Below the pieces are notes generated by a model, which searched no databases, was not told where the DNA came from, and worked only from the letters and a program-made list of their open reading frames with translations. From JADLBR01 sp964651705 (GTDB lineage: Bacteria; Verrucomicrobiota; Verrucomicrobiia; JADLBR01), in assembly GCA_964651705.1 (NCBI GenBank), contig CAZYWZ010000024.1, forward strand, positions 3,855-67,854: 64,000 bases of DNA. Reading direction: 5' to 3'. Each line of letters begins with the position of its first letter. Position 1 is the stretch's first letter. Positions 7,108-18,100 of the stretch are shown in pieces. A program made the translations under genes and the position numbers.

Positions 7108-10052
7108 CTCCTAATCGCCCCCGACTCCTCATCGAAGATTGGCTCCCCGCCGCCGCCATCGGCGTCGAGTGCATTCGCGAGAGAAGTACAGGCCAGCAAC
7201 CGCCCGACAAACGCCTCCACGTCTGGTGGGCACGGCGCCCGCTGGTCGCGAGCCGTGCCGCCGTGCTCGGATCGCTGCTGCCGGCGGACTTTCCCCGGGA
7301 CCGCTTCGAACGGCTGCTGGGGTTTGGACGCCCCGGTTCTGAATTGGTCAAGATCAGGGCACTGATGGATCATGGCGTGCGTGTCCCGGGTGGTTTCAAT
7401 GCCGACCGCGCGTTCAAGCGCGGCCTCCGCGAGGACGATCTGGCCGAGGCTCACGCCGCTGCGAAACGGTTATTTGGCGACGATATCGCCGTCATCGATC
7501 CGATGTCCGGTGGGGGTTCCATTCCCCTTGAATCGGCGCGACTCGGATTCAAGACATACGCCAACGAACTCAACCCAGTGGCCTGCACGATCTTGGAGGC
7601 CACGGTGGATTACCCTTTCCGCTTTGGTCCACACCTCGCCGAGAAGGCCCGACGATGGGGCGAGGAGCTGGTGCAGCGGATTGAGAAACGGCTCGCCCCA
7701 TATTTTCCGAAGAAGGGGTTCAATACGATTCACGCCTACATCTTCGCCCGCACCGTGCCCTGCCCGGACACGCAGCATCCCACGCCGCTGGTCCCGGACT
7801 GGCACCTGCTCAAACCCAAGGGCAGCGACTACCGGGTCGTCGCCGAGCCGATTGTCGATAAGAAGGCTGGGACGTGGACGGTGCGCATATGCGAAGTCGG
7901 CTCCGGCGCCGGGAAACTGAAAGCGGCCCCGCTGCCAACCTACGGTGGTGGGGACGGAGTATCGCTTTTCACGGGCGCAAAGATCCCCGGCGATTACATC
8001 AAGGCCCAGGCGCAGAACGGAAAGATGGGCAGCGCCCTCTACGCGGTGGCTATCAAGACACCGAACGGCCTCGAATTCCAGCCGCCCACACCGGAAGACC
8101 TGAATGCCCTCGCTGCCGCCGAAAAGGAACTCGCCCGCCTCCGGCCAGATTGGGAGGCCAAGGGAATCATCCCGACGGAAAAGTACCCAGCCGTTAGCAG
8201 CGACGAGCGGCCGATCACCTACGGGATGCCGCGATGGGCGGACTTCTTCACGCCACGGCAGTTGCTTGGTATTGGAACGATGATTGACGAGTTGCGTGCG
8301 CTTCGGGGTGTGATCGCGAGGATGGAAGGAGGCGACACTGCGCTCGCCGTCGAACTATTGCTGGCTGTGATCATCGACAAGTTCTTGAACCACAATTGTA
8401 GTCAAACGCGGTTTGAGAACACCCGTGGCGTCATCAAGGGAAAGATGGATCGGCACGACTACGCGCAGAAGTTCACTTTTGCCGAGATGGCTCCTTGCAT
8501 GGCTGGCGCAGGACTGCAATGGGCAATCGAAAACTGCATCGAAGGGTTCGAGGAAATTGCGCGTTTGCCGAGACGCGATGGCGCATCACATCCCGAAATC
8601 ACCCAAGGCAGTGCAACAACCCTGGCGCATCTTGGCGACGGGAGCATAGCGGCGGTGGTGGTCGATCCGCCGTACGCGGACAACGTGCAATACAGCGAGC
8701 TGGCGGACTTCTTTTACGTCTGGCTCAAGCGGACGCAGGGGCACCGGCGGCCGGAGTGGTTTTCCACCTACCTGTGCGAGCACGACGAGGAGGCGGTGGT
8801 CAATGTCTCCCGGCATCGCGCCGACGGGGAAAGCGCGAAGAGCGCGAGAGAGAAGGCGCACGCCTTTTACCAGGACCTGATGCGGCAGGTGTTCCGGGAG
8901 TGCCACCGGGTCCTGCGCGCGGAAGGCGCCCTAACGGTCATGTTCACGCACAAGCGGCAGGAGGCCTGGGAGGCGCTGTTCTCATCGCTTGTGACCGCCG
9001 GGTTCACCATCACCGCCACATGGCCGGTGAAGACCGAAAGCGAGCATTCGCTCCACCAGGCCAAGAAGAACGCGGCCCAGAGCACGGTGATCCTGGTGGC
9101 GCGCAAGCGCCCGCACGGTGCGGGCACCGGTTATTTCGACGAGGTGATGCGGGAAGAAATCCGCCTGAAGGCGCGGGCCACGGCTGAACGATTGAAGACC
9201 GAGGGTCTGAATGCCGTGGACCAGCTCGTGGGATCGTTCGGGCCCGCGATGGAGGTCTATTCCCGCCACGATGTCGTCAAGACGGATACGGGGGAGATCA
9301 TCGGCGTTTCCGCGGCCATCGATGAGGCCAGCGAGGCGGTGAGCCAGTGGCGCATCGAGCAGTTGGCGGGGCGAGGGTTCGAGGGCGTCGAGCCCGAGGG
9401 CAGGTTCGCACTGCTGTGCTGGGACGTGCTGGGCGCCGCCGAATTTCGCTACAACGAGGCGCACCTCCTCGGCAAGGCCGTGGGCATGAACGTGGACGAC
9501 CTGATCGGCGCGGGACTCGTGACCAAGAGCGGAGACAAGATCAAGGTCGTGCCCGTCAGGGACCGGCGGCGCGACCGGGCGATCGAGCCCGAGGAGGTCG
9601 ATCTGCTCGGCGCACCGGTCGCCGGCAGGCGTCGCCGAAAGGCCGATGCGCTCAAGATCCATCCCAACGATCCGAGCTTCCGCACGGCGCTGGACGGCTG
9701 CCACGCCCTGGCGCTGCGGTACATCGAGGCCGGCGGGGGCGCCGGCGGCATAGGCAACGCCCGCGAGCTGGCGCACCGCCAAAATTGGCAGGGGGGCGGC
9801 CCGGTGGCTCGGCTGTTGGAGGCGCTAGTCCATGCGGCGCCGGAAGCAGTCCGCCACGACGACGGCAAGAAGACCAGCGCCGCTGCCCTATTTCCCGAGT
9901 TCCGCGCCTGGCACGCGCTGCTCCAACCGCTCTTCGGCATCGAACCTCCCGACTGGACCCCTCGCGCCGAGCCGCAGATGGAGTTCGCCCTCTCCGAGGG
10001 CGCGCAGGCCGAATTGGACGAAGCCGCAGAAGACGACGACGAGGAGGAGTGA
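7104..10052 (+). CDS. DUF1156-type DNA methyltransferase (Hma-like methylase)
   Basis: 982 residues. The N-terminus (PRLLIEDWLPAAAIGVECIR, then HVWWARRPLVASRAAVLG) is diagnostic of DUF1156 methylases (COG1743). The AdoMet-binding motif is VIDPMSGGGSIPLESARLG near residue 131, and the catalytic DPPY is at 521-524 (VVVDPPYADNVQYSELADFF), so it should methylate adenine N6 or cytosine N4. A C-terminal acidic stretch ends the protein (EDDDEEE). It is expected to mark host DNA so that the neighbouring helicase and ATPase spare it. It starts at the ATGA overlap with the SLATT gene and ends 6 bases before the helicase. Confidence 0.92.
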   Translation: MTPNRPRLLIEDWLPAAAIGVECIRERSTGQQPPDKRLHVWWARRPLVASRAAVLGSLLPADFPRDRFERLLGFGRPGSELVKIRALMDHGVRVPGGFNADRAFKRGLREDDLAEAHAAAKRLFGDDIAVIDPMSGGGSIPLESARLGFKTYANELNPVACTILEATVDYPFRFGPHLAEKARRWGEELVQRIEKRLAPYFPKKGFNTIHAYIFARTVPCPDTQHPTPLVPDWHLLKPKGSDYRVVAEPIVDKKAGTWTVRICEVGSGAGKLKAAPLPTYGGGDGVSLFTGAKIPGDYIKAQAQNGKMGSALYAVAIKTPNGLEFQPPTPEDLNALAAAEKELARLRPDWEAKGIIPTEKYPAVSSDERPITYGMPRWADFFTPRQLLGIGTMIDELRALRGVIARMEGGDTALAVELLLAVIIDKFLNHNCSQTRFENTRGVIKGKMDRHDYAQKFTFAEMAPCMAGAGLQWAIENCIEGFEEIARLPRRDGASHPEITQGSATTLAHLGDGSIAAVVVDPPYADNVQYSELADFFYVWLKRTQGHRRPEWFSTYLCEHDEEAVVNVSRHRADGESAKSAREKAHAFYQDLMRQVFRECHRVLRAEGALTVMFTHKRQEAWEALFSSLVTAGFTITATWPVKTESEHSLHQAKKNAAQSTVILVARKRPHGAGTGYFDEVMREEIRLKARATAERLKTEGLNAVDQLVGSFGPAMEVYSRHDVVKTDTGEIIGVSAAIDEASEAVSQWRIEQLAGRGFEGVEPEGRFALLCWDVLGAAEFRYNEAHLLGKAVGMNVDDLIGAGLVTKSGDKIKVVPVRDRRRDRAIEPEEVDLLGAPVAGRRRRKADALKIHPNDPSFRTALDGCHALALRYIEAGGGAGGIGNARELAHRQNWQGGGPVARLLEALVHAAPEAVRHDDGKKTSAAALFPEFRAWHALLQPLFGIEPPDWTPRAEPQMEFALSEGAQAELDEAAEDDDEEE

Positions 10053-10058
10053 CCCCAC

Positions 10059-13000
10059 ATGCCCGGTGACGTGCAGCACCTCCGCGACCGCCCCTGGCGA
10101 CGATTCCTCCAGGCGCACGACGGCGCGCTGGTCGATGACCTCTACAACCCCGCGCTGGGCCTGGCGACCTCCTACGACCGCTGCTGCGCCTACTTCTCGA
10201 GTTCCGTTCTGGCCGTGGCGGCGCGCGGATTCGGCGCCCTCATCGGGCGATTCCTCGAGCATCCTCCCGCGACCGATTCGGTCCCGGTCCGCCTGCTGGT
10301 CAACGAGGAGATGAGCCGGGAGGATGTGCGGGCGCTGACGGAGGCCAGGAACGTTTCCGTGCTGGAGCATTTGCTGCTGGAGCGCCTCCAGACGCCCGAG
10401 GAAACCATCGAGCGCGACCGCCTCGGCATGCTCGGCTACCTCGTCAAGCGGGGATGGATCGAGGTCCGGGTCGGCATCCTGCGGGTTGGCAACGGTATTC
10501 TGCATTCGAAGTTTGGTGTGGTGCGGGACGCGCGGAACGATGCCCTGATGTTTCGCGGGAGCGCGAACGAGTCCGCCAGCGGCCTCCGCCATAATGTCGA
10601 ACACGTCGAGGTGACGACATCTTGGGAGGATCCGGACGGCTTCAGCCACTTCACGTCGCTCTTCGAGCGGATGTGGACGAATCGGCATCCCGCCATCGAA
10701 ACCTTCGCGCTGCCGGAGGCGGTGGCCCAGCGGTTGATCTCCTTCGCGCCGGAGGATCCCCCTCCGGGCGGGCAGCCGGCCGGGGAAGCCATCGCCGAAA
10801 CGCACAAGGCGTTCCGCATGGTGGCCCGGCAGGTCGATCCCACACGGCGGCGTCGCGCGGCGATGCTCTGGCGCTTCCTGGTCGAGGCACCCTATCTGCC
10901 CGGCGGAGAGACCGCATGTGACGCGACCGCACCGGTCTCCCTCTGGCCCCATCAGCGCCGCGTGGTGGAAGAGACCGCCTTGGCCTGGCCGGACGGCCGA
11001 CTCCTCTGCGACGAGGTAGGCATGGGGAAAACCATCGAGGCCATTCTCGTTCTCCGGCGCCTGCTCGCCGGCCGTGGCGTCCGGCGCGCGCTGATCCTCT
11101 TGCCCGCGGGCCTGCTCCGCCAGTGGCAGGCCGAGCTGCGCGAAAAGGGGGGCTTGATCGTCCCGAGGTTGCAAGGGACTTCGTCGCTTTTCTGGCCCGA
11201 TGGCCGGGAGCAATCGGTAGACGGGGTGGCCGCCGCACTGCGACAACCGATCCTCCTCGTCAGTCGGGAGATGGCACGCCTGGAATCGAATCTGGGCATC
11301 CTGCTCGCCGCGGATCCGTGGGACCTCGTCCTGCTGGACGAGTCGCACGCGGCCCGGAGGTCCGAGGCCAAAGAGGGCGCTTTCAATCAGGCGAATCTCC
11401 TGCTAGACCTCCTCCGGCAGCTCCAGTTGCGCCGCCGGGCGCGCAGCATTCTCCTGCTGAGCGCAACCCCCATGCAGACCCAACCCTGGGAGCCGTGGGA
11501 TCTGCTCGGTGTTCTCGGCGAGGGAGGGCCGTGGCTGGCCGAGTTCAAGGCCATCCGCGCTTACTACCAGGCGATCGGATCGCTGGAGACCGGCCTCTGG
11601 GCAGAAGATGCCGCCGCGCCCGCCGCCGATATGCTGCTCGCTGACGGCGGCGTCCAAGGCCTGCCGGATGGTCAACCACTGCCGCAGAACCGCCTCCAAC
11701 TGGCCAAGCGGCTGCGCTTCGCGCCGAAGTCACAGATGCCCGCACTGGCCCGATGGATGCGTCAGGCGTCCCCGCTCTCCAGGCGCATCCACCGCAATAC
11801 CCGGGAAACGCTGCGCGAATACCATCGGCGAGGCATCCTGTCCGACGCGCCGCCCACCCGACGCATCGAGGATTTCGTCTACGAGTACCATTCCCCGGGC
11901 GAACGGGAGATTTACAAGGCCCTCGGCCTCTATATCGACCGTCGGTTCGAGGAACTCGAAGGGGAGAAACCCGGAAAAGGGTTCGTCATGACGATCTACC
12001 AGCGACGCATGGCTTCGTCGCCTTTTGCGATCACCGAGAGCCTGCGCCGGCGGCTCGATGGCCTGGACCGCGTCATCAACCGCTTTGCGATCGACGAGCG
12101 ATCTTCCGAGGAGTTGCCCGAGGGCCTATCGGGTGAGGACATGGGCGATGACGGGAGCGAGGAACCCGTCTCGGCCGCGTTTCCCTCTGACCCAGCTCAA
12201 GCCGAAAAGGAAAGGCGGGACGTCCTGAAACTGCTTGGCGACCTCGATGGACTCCATGGCCGCGACACCAAACGCGAACGCTTTTTTGATGTCCTCCAGT
12301 CAGTGATCATGGATGGCCGGTCGGTGCTGGTATTCACCGAGTACGCCGACACCATGAGGTACCTGAGGGACTTCCTCGTGACACGGTACGACTCGAGCCT
12401 CGGGACCTACAGCGGCGAGGGCGGGCGCGTGTTCGAGGACGGGCGATGGATCGCGGTGACCAAGGACGCCATAACGAAGAGACTGCGCGAGCGAAGGCTG
12501 CGGGTCCTGCTCTGCACCGATGCGGCCAGCGAAGGCCTCAATCTCCAGGCCGCCGGCGCGGTCATCAACTATGACCTGCCCTGGAACCCGAGCAAGGTCG
12601 AGCAGCGCATCGGCCGCGTGGACCGCATCGGACAGAAGCTCCGGGAGATCCGGGTCATCAATCTCTTTCTCAAGGGCAGCGTCGATGAGCGCGTTTACGA
12701 GATCTTGCGCCGGCGGTGCAAGGTGTTCGAGGGCTTCATGGGCTGGATGCAGCCCGTCCTCGCAAAGGCCCAGAAGATGCTGCTCGGTCGGGAACCCGCC
12801 GATTCGCTCGTGTTGGAGAACTTGGCGAAGGACCAGACGGCCGACGTCCTGGCGCGCGAGACGTTCGCCCAGGAGATCGAGCTCCCCCCGGATGAACCCA
12901 AACCAATCGCCACTCTGGATTCGGTGAGACGGGCACTCATGCTCCTGCCAGAGAGCCTATCGAACGCCTCGGTCGCGTCAGGAGCAGAAACGGTCTGGGT

Positions 13001-13697
13001 CCATGGACTGAGGGACGGCGATATCGCGGTCGCCTTTTCTCCCGAGGCGCTGGAGGCGGACCCCGTCGCCCTTCCTCCGACCGTCACACAACCGGCGTTC
13101 CTGGGAATCGCCGAGGAACTCGATCGCAACGACGAGTGCCTGCCGCTGGTCGTCGCGACGGCGATGTCGGGCCCCTTCAGGGCCGCAAGGGCCGTCTGGC
13201 TCGATCAGGGCGGAGGCCGGCTGGAAGTCCGCACGTTCACGGATGTCGAGGCCCTCGTTCACGCCTGGGATGGCCGACCCATCGACGCCGCTGTATGGCG
13301 CCAGACAGCCCATGATTTGCAGAGCGCCGCCGCGGCAGAGGTTTCCGGGCGCGAAGCAGAGGCGGTCGCCATGCGCGCGCGACTCGATGGAGCACAACTG
13401 GCGGCCGCGAGAAGGCGGCTCATGCTGGAACTCGGCAGATACCTCGCTTGCCTCGACCACGGCATCGGCGATCTCAACGGCCTCTTCTACCACCAGATGA
13501 TGCGCGACATCGCGAGCCAGCGACGCCTCGAACGATGTTTCTCTCTGCTGGGCAACGCCTATCCGGAATGGACCGACGACATCCTCGATGAGATCCGCCG
13601 CTCCACAGAAAGTCTCCCCCCCAATCGCAAGCAGGCCCGACTAATCGGCGCCGAACTCGAGGCCGCCCTGTCGGATCCTCGCTGGGTCTTGGCTTAG
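10059..13697 (+). CDS. PLD-domain SNF2/SF2 helicase (Hma-like helicase)
   Basis: 1212 residues. An N-terminal phospholipase-D-like domain carries HSKFGVV (His149-x-Lys) with a following FRGSANES, a single HKD half-site. A helicase core follows: DEVGMGKTIEAILVL (Lys324), DESH from residue 427 in place of DEAH, LLSATPMQ, and in the second RecA lobe LLCTDAASEGLNLQ and IGRVDRIGQ. The last ~300 residues form an unrecognised C-terminal domain. PLD and helicase modules together suggest DNA translocation coupled to cleavage or strand handling. It closes the + strand train, and its stop overlaps the stop of the convergent Hsp70-like gene by 4 bases. Confidence 0.9.
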   Translation: MPGDVQHLRDRPWRRFLQAHDGALVDDLYNPALGLATSYDRCCAYFSSSVLAVAARGFGALIGRFLEHPPATDSVPVRLLVNEEMSREDVRALTEARNVSVLEHLLLERLQTPEETIERDRLGMLGYLVKRGWIEVRVGILRVGNGILHSKFGVVRDARNDALMFRGSANESASGLRHNVEHVEVTTSWEDPDGFSHFTSLFERMWTNRHPAIETFALPEAVAQRLISFAPEDPPPGGQPAGEAIAETHKAFRMVARQVDPTRRRRAAMLWRFLVEAPYLPGGETACDATAPVSLWPHQRRVVEETALAWPDGRLLCDEVGMGKTIEAILVLRRLLAGRGVRRALILLPAGLLRQWQAELREKGGLIVPRLQGTSSLFWPDGREQSVDGVAAALRQPILLVSREMARLESNLGILLAADPWDLVLLDESHAARRSEAKEGAFNQANLLLDLLRQLQLRRRARSILLLSATPMQTQPWEPWDLLGVLGEGGPWLAEFKAIRAYYQAIGSLETGLWAEDAAAPAADMLLADGGVQGLPDGQPLPQNRLQLAKRLRFAPKSQMPALARWMRQASPLSRRIHRNTRETLREYHRRGILSDAPPTRRIEDFVYEYHSPGEREIYKALGLYIDRRFEELEGEKPGKGFVMTIYQRRMASSPFAITESLRRRLDGLDRVINRFAIDERSSEELPEGLSGEDMGDDGSEEPVSAAFPSDPAQAEKERRDVLKLLGDLDGLHGRDTKRERFFDVLQSVIMDGRSVLVFTEYADTMRYLRDFLVTRYDSSLGTYSGEGGRVFEDGRWIAVTKDAITKRLRERRLRVLLCTDAASEGLNLQAAGAVINYDLPWNPSKVEQRIGRVDRIGQKLREIRVINLFLKGSVDERVYEILRRRCKVFEGFMGWMQPVLAKAQKMLLGREPADSLVLENLAKDQTADVLARETFAQEIELPPDEPKPIATLDSVRRALMLLPESLSNASVASGAETVWVHGLRDGDIAVAFSPEALEADPVALPPTVTQPAFLGIAEELDRNDECLPLVVATAMSGPFRAARAVWLDQGGGRLEVRTFTDVEALVHAWDGRPIDAAVWRQTAHDLQSAAAAEVSGREAEAVAMRARLDGAQLAAARRRLMLELGRYLACLDHGIGDLNGLFYHQMMRDIASQRRLERCFSLLGNAYPEWTDDILDEIRRSTESLPPNRKQARLIGAELEAALSDPRWVLA

Positions 13698-15145
13698 GGT
13701 GAATAGTCGGCGCTACCCACGCCAGCCGTCACGTCCATCAGGTTCTCGATGCCGCTTGCTAGGCCATGAGCGACGCTGATCCGATCGAACTGGTCGCGGA
13801 CTACGGGATCATCGGCGCGCAAATCCTCCGGGGCCGGCAGGGCCATGAATTCCAGTCCCTGCCCCAATCGCTGACGCTCCAGCCCGTCGGGATGCCACCT
13901 CGTGAACGGGACCATCGCCTCTTCTAACCGTGATCCCAGCGCGTCATGAAAGAACGCAACGCGGCTGCCCCCGCCGGAACGAATGCACCGCAGCGTTGTC
14001 GGCCAAGGATCGTGGCCCGGATCCGAGTGCGCATCCCGAAGACTTCGACGAAACGGAGCCAGCACCTGGAGGATGGCGTGCCGACATCGTTCCCCGAAAT
14101 CCCACGAAACCTCAGCGAAGCCACGTCGAATCTCGGGCGGTGGCGCCCCGCCATCTGCCAGGAATTCATCGAGCGAATCTGGCAGGGGCAAAATGCCGTC
14201 CTCAAGGCAGGCATCAAATTGTCTCAACCCGCCATTCCAGTGCCGCTCCAGATGGCTGCGGCGACTGTGGAACAAGCGGAGCGCCCCCAGGGGGTGGACG
14301 GCACAAAAATGGAAGGAACACCGATCGGAGAGACCTTGGCTATGGATGATGAGCGTTGAAATATCCAGGGTGCCGGCACCGACATCGATAAAGAGCAGGT
14401 TTCCGTCCCTCCGGAATCGGGACCTCGCGTATCCCGCCAATTGCGCGGCGATCTCAGGATAAAAGTGCGTCCGTTCTGGGCTAAACGCTGATGCCCGAGC
14501 CGCGAGACCCGATGGGGCACGGATCGCCTCGGCGATCCGCCTTCGGGACACTGGGCCGACGCCCGAGGCGAGCGTTAGGGCCGCGCGCGCAGCCTGTTCA
14601 TAGATACCCAACAGGGCGCCATCCGCCCGCCTGTCGGGAAACCCGAAGTTCGCGTGCCAGCAGATGTCGCAATCCCGGTACTGTCCGGCCAAATGGCGCT
14701 CGAACCACGAGAGCACGTATCGAACGGACAACGCCAGGAACACAGACAAATCTTCCGTCGCCCGCTCGATTCCTTCACCATGCCTCGCCGCCTCCATGGC
14801 GCGCCACTTTAGGTTGTGAACGGACAAGCTCGATCTCGCTGCCCCGAGCTCGACCGCCCCGTCGGCAGATTCTTCAAACCGCGTGGGCAACAAATACCTC
14901 TCGATCCCCATCCGCTCGGCGCCGAAGCAGACGGGATACGAGTCGCCAGCCTCGGGATCGCCAACCACCACCTTGGTGCAGCTCGTCCCCAGATCGAAAC
15001 CGATATGCAGGTCCCGGATCCTGCGGCGATGGGTGGAAATCTCAGCCCGCGGCTGACTGCGAACCGTGCCGCCGGCAAAACCGAGTTGCCGCAGCAGCAG
15101 CACCGACTCGGAGATGTCCAAAATGTCGGGTGTTGGCATGGTCAC
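13694..15145 (-). CDS. Hsp70/actin-fold ATPase paired with SNF2 helicase
   Basis: 483 residues if translation begins at GTG 15145, which overlaps the helicase stop (GTGA); ATG 15139 is an alternative. The phosphate-1 loop IGFDLGTSCTKVVVG lies near residue 47, and the phosphate-2 motif FIDVGAGTLDISTL near residue 245, both hallmarks of the Hsp70/actin ATPase fold. The C-terminal substrate-binding half of a true DnaK is absent. The protein may act as an ATP-driven switch for its partner helicase. Pairing with a large SNF2 enzyme at the edge of a defence cluster suggests a compact two-gene antiviral or DNA-surveillance unit, but no experimentally defined system is recognised. Confidence 0.85.
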   Translation of the reverse strand: MTMPTPDILDISESVLLLRQLGFAGGTVRSQPRAEISTHRRRIRDLHIGFDLGTSCTKVVVGDPEAGDSYPVCFGAERMGIERYLLPTRFEESADGAVELGAARSSLSVHNLKWRAMEAARHGEGIERATEDLSVFLALSVRYVLSWFERHLAGQYRDCDICWHANFGFPDRRADGALLGIYEQAARAALTLASGVGPVSRRRIAEAIRAPSGLAARASAFSPERTHFYPEIAAQLAGYARSRFRRDGNLLFIDVGAGTLDISTLIIHSQGLSDRCSFHFCAVHPLGALRLFHSRRSHLERHWNGGLRQFDACLEDGILPLPDSLDEFLADGGAPPPEIRRGFAEVSWDFGERCRHAILQVLAPFRRSLRDAHSDPGHDPWPTTLRCIRSGGGSRVAFFHDALGSRLEEAMVPFTRWHPDGLERQRLGQGLEFMALPAPEDLRADDPVVRDQFDRISVAHGLASGIENLMDVTAGVGSADYSP

Positions 15146-18100
15146 CCATCGACCCTGACCAATCCGATCGCGAGGGTCCGGAAGTCCTCATCGACCTGCG
15201 CCTTCTCCTCAATCCTCCTCCGCTGGACGTCACTGCGCTCCCTGAGGTTCCGCAGCTGGCCCATCGTTGCACGGTACAAGCTCTCGCGATCCGCCGCCTG
15301 GTGGCGCGCGGCCACCTCCTCCAGCACCGTTTCGCGACGTGCCTGAAACCGGTCGACAGCCCGTCTCTGAATCTCCGCGCGATCCCGATTCTCGGCTTCA
15401 CTTGCCGCCACAAAGGCAAAGAACGCATTTGTTGCGTCCATTTCCATCCTCCGCACCTGCTCCACAACGGCGGGCAGATCGGCGATCTCCCATTGAACAT
15501 CGAGCCAAGGCCGACCGGCGTCTGCCACGGCCTCCACAAAGCGCTCGGCTATTCCGTCCGCATCGAGCAATCCTCCGCCCCCAACATCCAACACCACGTG
15601 GCGGAGGACCTCGCTCGCACGAAGTCCCACGACAGTCCACCGCTGAACCACGAATGCGTATGTCCCCGGAGGCACGTCCCCTCCCAGTACCTCGGCCGGG
15701 AGGCACGCTGTGACCGCGACCGGGGCGACCGACGCCCGATCACTCAAAACGCGGCCAACGAAACGGACCAACGGGTGCGCCACGTGGACGACCTCCTCCC
15801 CACCCGCACGGCCAGCGTACATCCGGTGATCGAATCGAATGCGTCGGGGATCCAGGGTGTTTAGGTGAGTCCGGTCCAAGAGCCGGTTTCCTTCGAGGAA
15901 CTGACAGAAATCAAAATGGGCGTCGGGATCTAGCTCTATCTCAAAGCTCCGGTCGCCTGGGTCGATGCCTCGCACACGGGTCTTTGGATAATGCAGGCTC
16001 AGACAGTCAATGACATACGCCTCGATGTCGCGTCCCTGCACCCACCGGTTGTTTGTGTGACTGGCGTTTATTTGCTGGATGATGTAATCGCCGTATGCCG
16101 CCAGGACAGCCGCTTCTTCCTCGAGCTTCGCCATGTCGGCGAGACCATTAGCCAAGGCCATTTCGGTCCGCTGGAGACGTTCCTCCACCTGGACCTCGGT
16201 AAGACTGTGGACCAGGAGGTCGTTGGTCAGCCTGGCAATGATTGGCCCTATCACCTCTTCCAGATCGCCCAGGGTCCTTCGAAACATGTCCAGCCGAAGA
16301 AAAAGGCGATCGTAGATTCGTTCGTCGATTGTACCCGAACGTATCAGATTGAAGATCAGTATGCGCTCGGCGGCCTGCCCGATGCGATCGAGCCGCCCGA
16401 TCCTCTGCTCGACCACCATGGGGTTCCACGGCAGGTCGTAGTTGATGAGGGCGCTTGCGAACTGAATATCCAGACCCTCGCCGCCAACCTCGGACGACAG
16501 CAGCAGTTTTGGGAAGTCGTTCTCCCGGAACGCGTCCACCACGTCCTGCTTGGGTTGCCCGATGTCGCCGGTGAGCAGGAGAGAGGGGATGCCGTCCTCG
16601 GCTAGACGCTCTCTCAGGTAGGACAAAGTCGGCTTGAAGTAGGCAAATAGTACGACCTTGTTCTCGGGATTGCTCGCCCAGTAGCGCCGCAGGGTATCCA
16701 GCAAGCTGGCGTACTTTGTGTCGCTCTCCTCAAGTTCTGTTACGGAAAAGTGTCCGCCAAGATGAGCGCTCAAGAAACCGATCAGCGGTCGCTCCTGGGT
16801 CGCGTCCTCATCCAAGTCCCCGGTCAGATCGGGCGCCACATCCTCCTCGGTGGCTAGCGGCAGTCCCTCGAGCCAAGACCTCAGCGCGGCTGGCATGCAG
16901 CTTGACACCTGGCGCTGCGGCATGACTGTCAGGAAGCCGGCGCCGATTCCCTGCTTCTCGGCATAACGGAGCACGAGTTCGGTGACGCTATGATAGAACC
17001 GCGCCTCGACGTCGGACATTGGCACCCGCACGGTATCCACCTCGCGGACCAGCCGGTTCTGAAAGACGTCGCGCTTTCGGGAACGCGTCACCAGCTGGCC
17101 CAAGAGATTCACTCTCTCGACCTGACACGCCAGTTGGCTGCGCCCGCTCGTTCTTTCGAGGCTGCTGGCGTCGTTGCCTATGCTTTCCCGGAGTGATCTG
17201 AGCCCATTGTTGTCGGTCAAGAGAGGGTGCGTCAGCGCCTGATCGATCAGTCCGAGAACCTCGGCATGCGCAGGCGCCGATCCTGCCCCCAGGATCCGGT
17301 CCCTCAGCCGGACCAGTGGCTCGTTGGCGCCGAGAATGTCCTGGAAACTCCGTTCGTCCGTGAACGTGTCCGGGTCGAGAAGCCGCAGGAGCGTGAACAG
17401 GTTTCCTGTACGGATCATCATCGGTGTCGCGGACAGAAAGACTCTGTGCGCCGCGACCGGGGACAGCAGGTCACCAAGACGGGAAGTGAGAGCCTGCGGG
17501 TTTCGCATGTAGTGAGCCTCGTCAATCACGAGCAGATCGATTAACGGATCGGCACCGTTGCCCGCGGCATGAAGAAAGTGGGCAAGGCGGGAGCGCGCAT
17601 TCCGCTCCGCCGGTTCCTGGTCCTCCCAAGACCGGGGCGGGCGAAGTGTCTGATAGCTGGCAATCAGGGCGAAGCAACGGCCGGGCGAGTGTGACGCGTC
17701 CGAGAGTTCATGCAGCACCTCGTCAGCGTTCCGCGCGATCTGGGCGCGCACACCGAATCGACCGATCAGCTCCAGTCGCCATTTCTCTCTGAGGTGTGGT
17801 GGGCACACCACCAGCAGGCGGGAGGCACCAGTCCTTGCGACAAGTTCTGTCCAGATAAGACCAGCTTCGATGGTCTTGCCCAGTCCCACCTCATCGGCGA
17901 TCAGGATCCCATTCGTTGGCGAGTCCAACAGTTTCAACACCGGCTTGAACTGAAAGGCGAGGAACTGCGTCTTGGACGCCTCCATTGAATAGAGCAACGT
18001 CGACAGGCGTCCTTGCAGTTTCTCGTGCAATAGGTTTCGCCTCAGGGCATCGGGTCGACTGACGAGGCCCCCAGCGAACTCGGCGAAAATGTCCCGTTGT

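Noticed and set aside
14491..15864. 457-aa frame antisense to the Hsp70-like and SNF2 genes
   Set aside because: Composition is Arg/Pro-rich and it spans two real genes.
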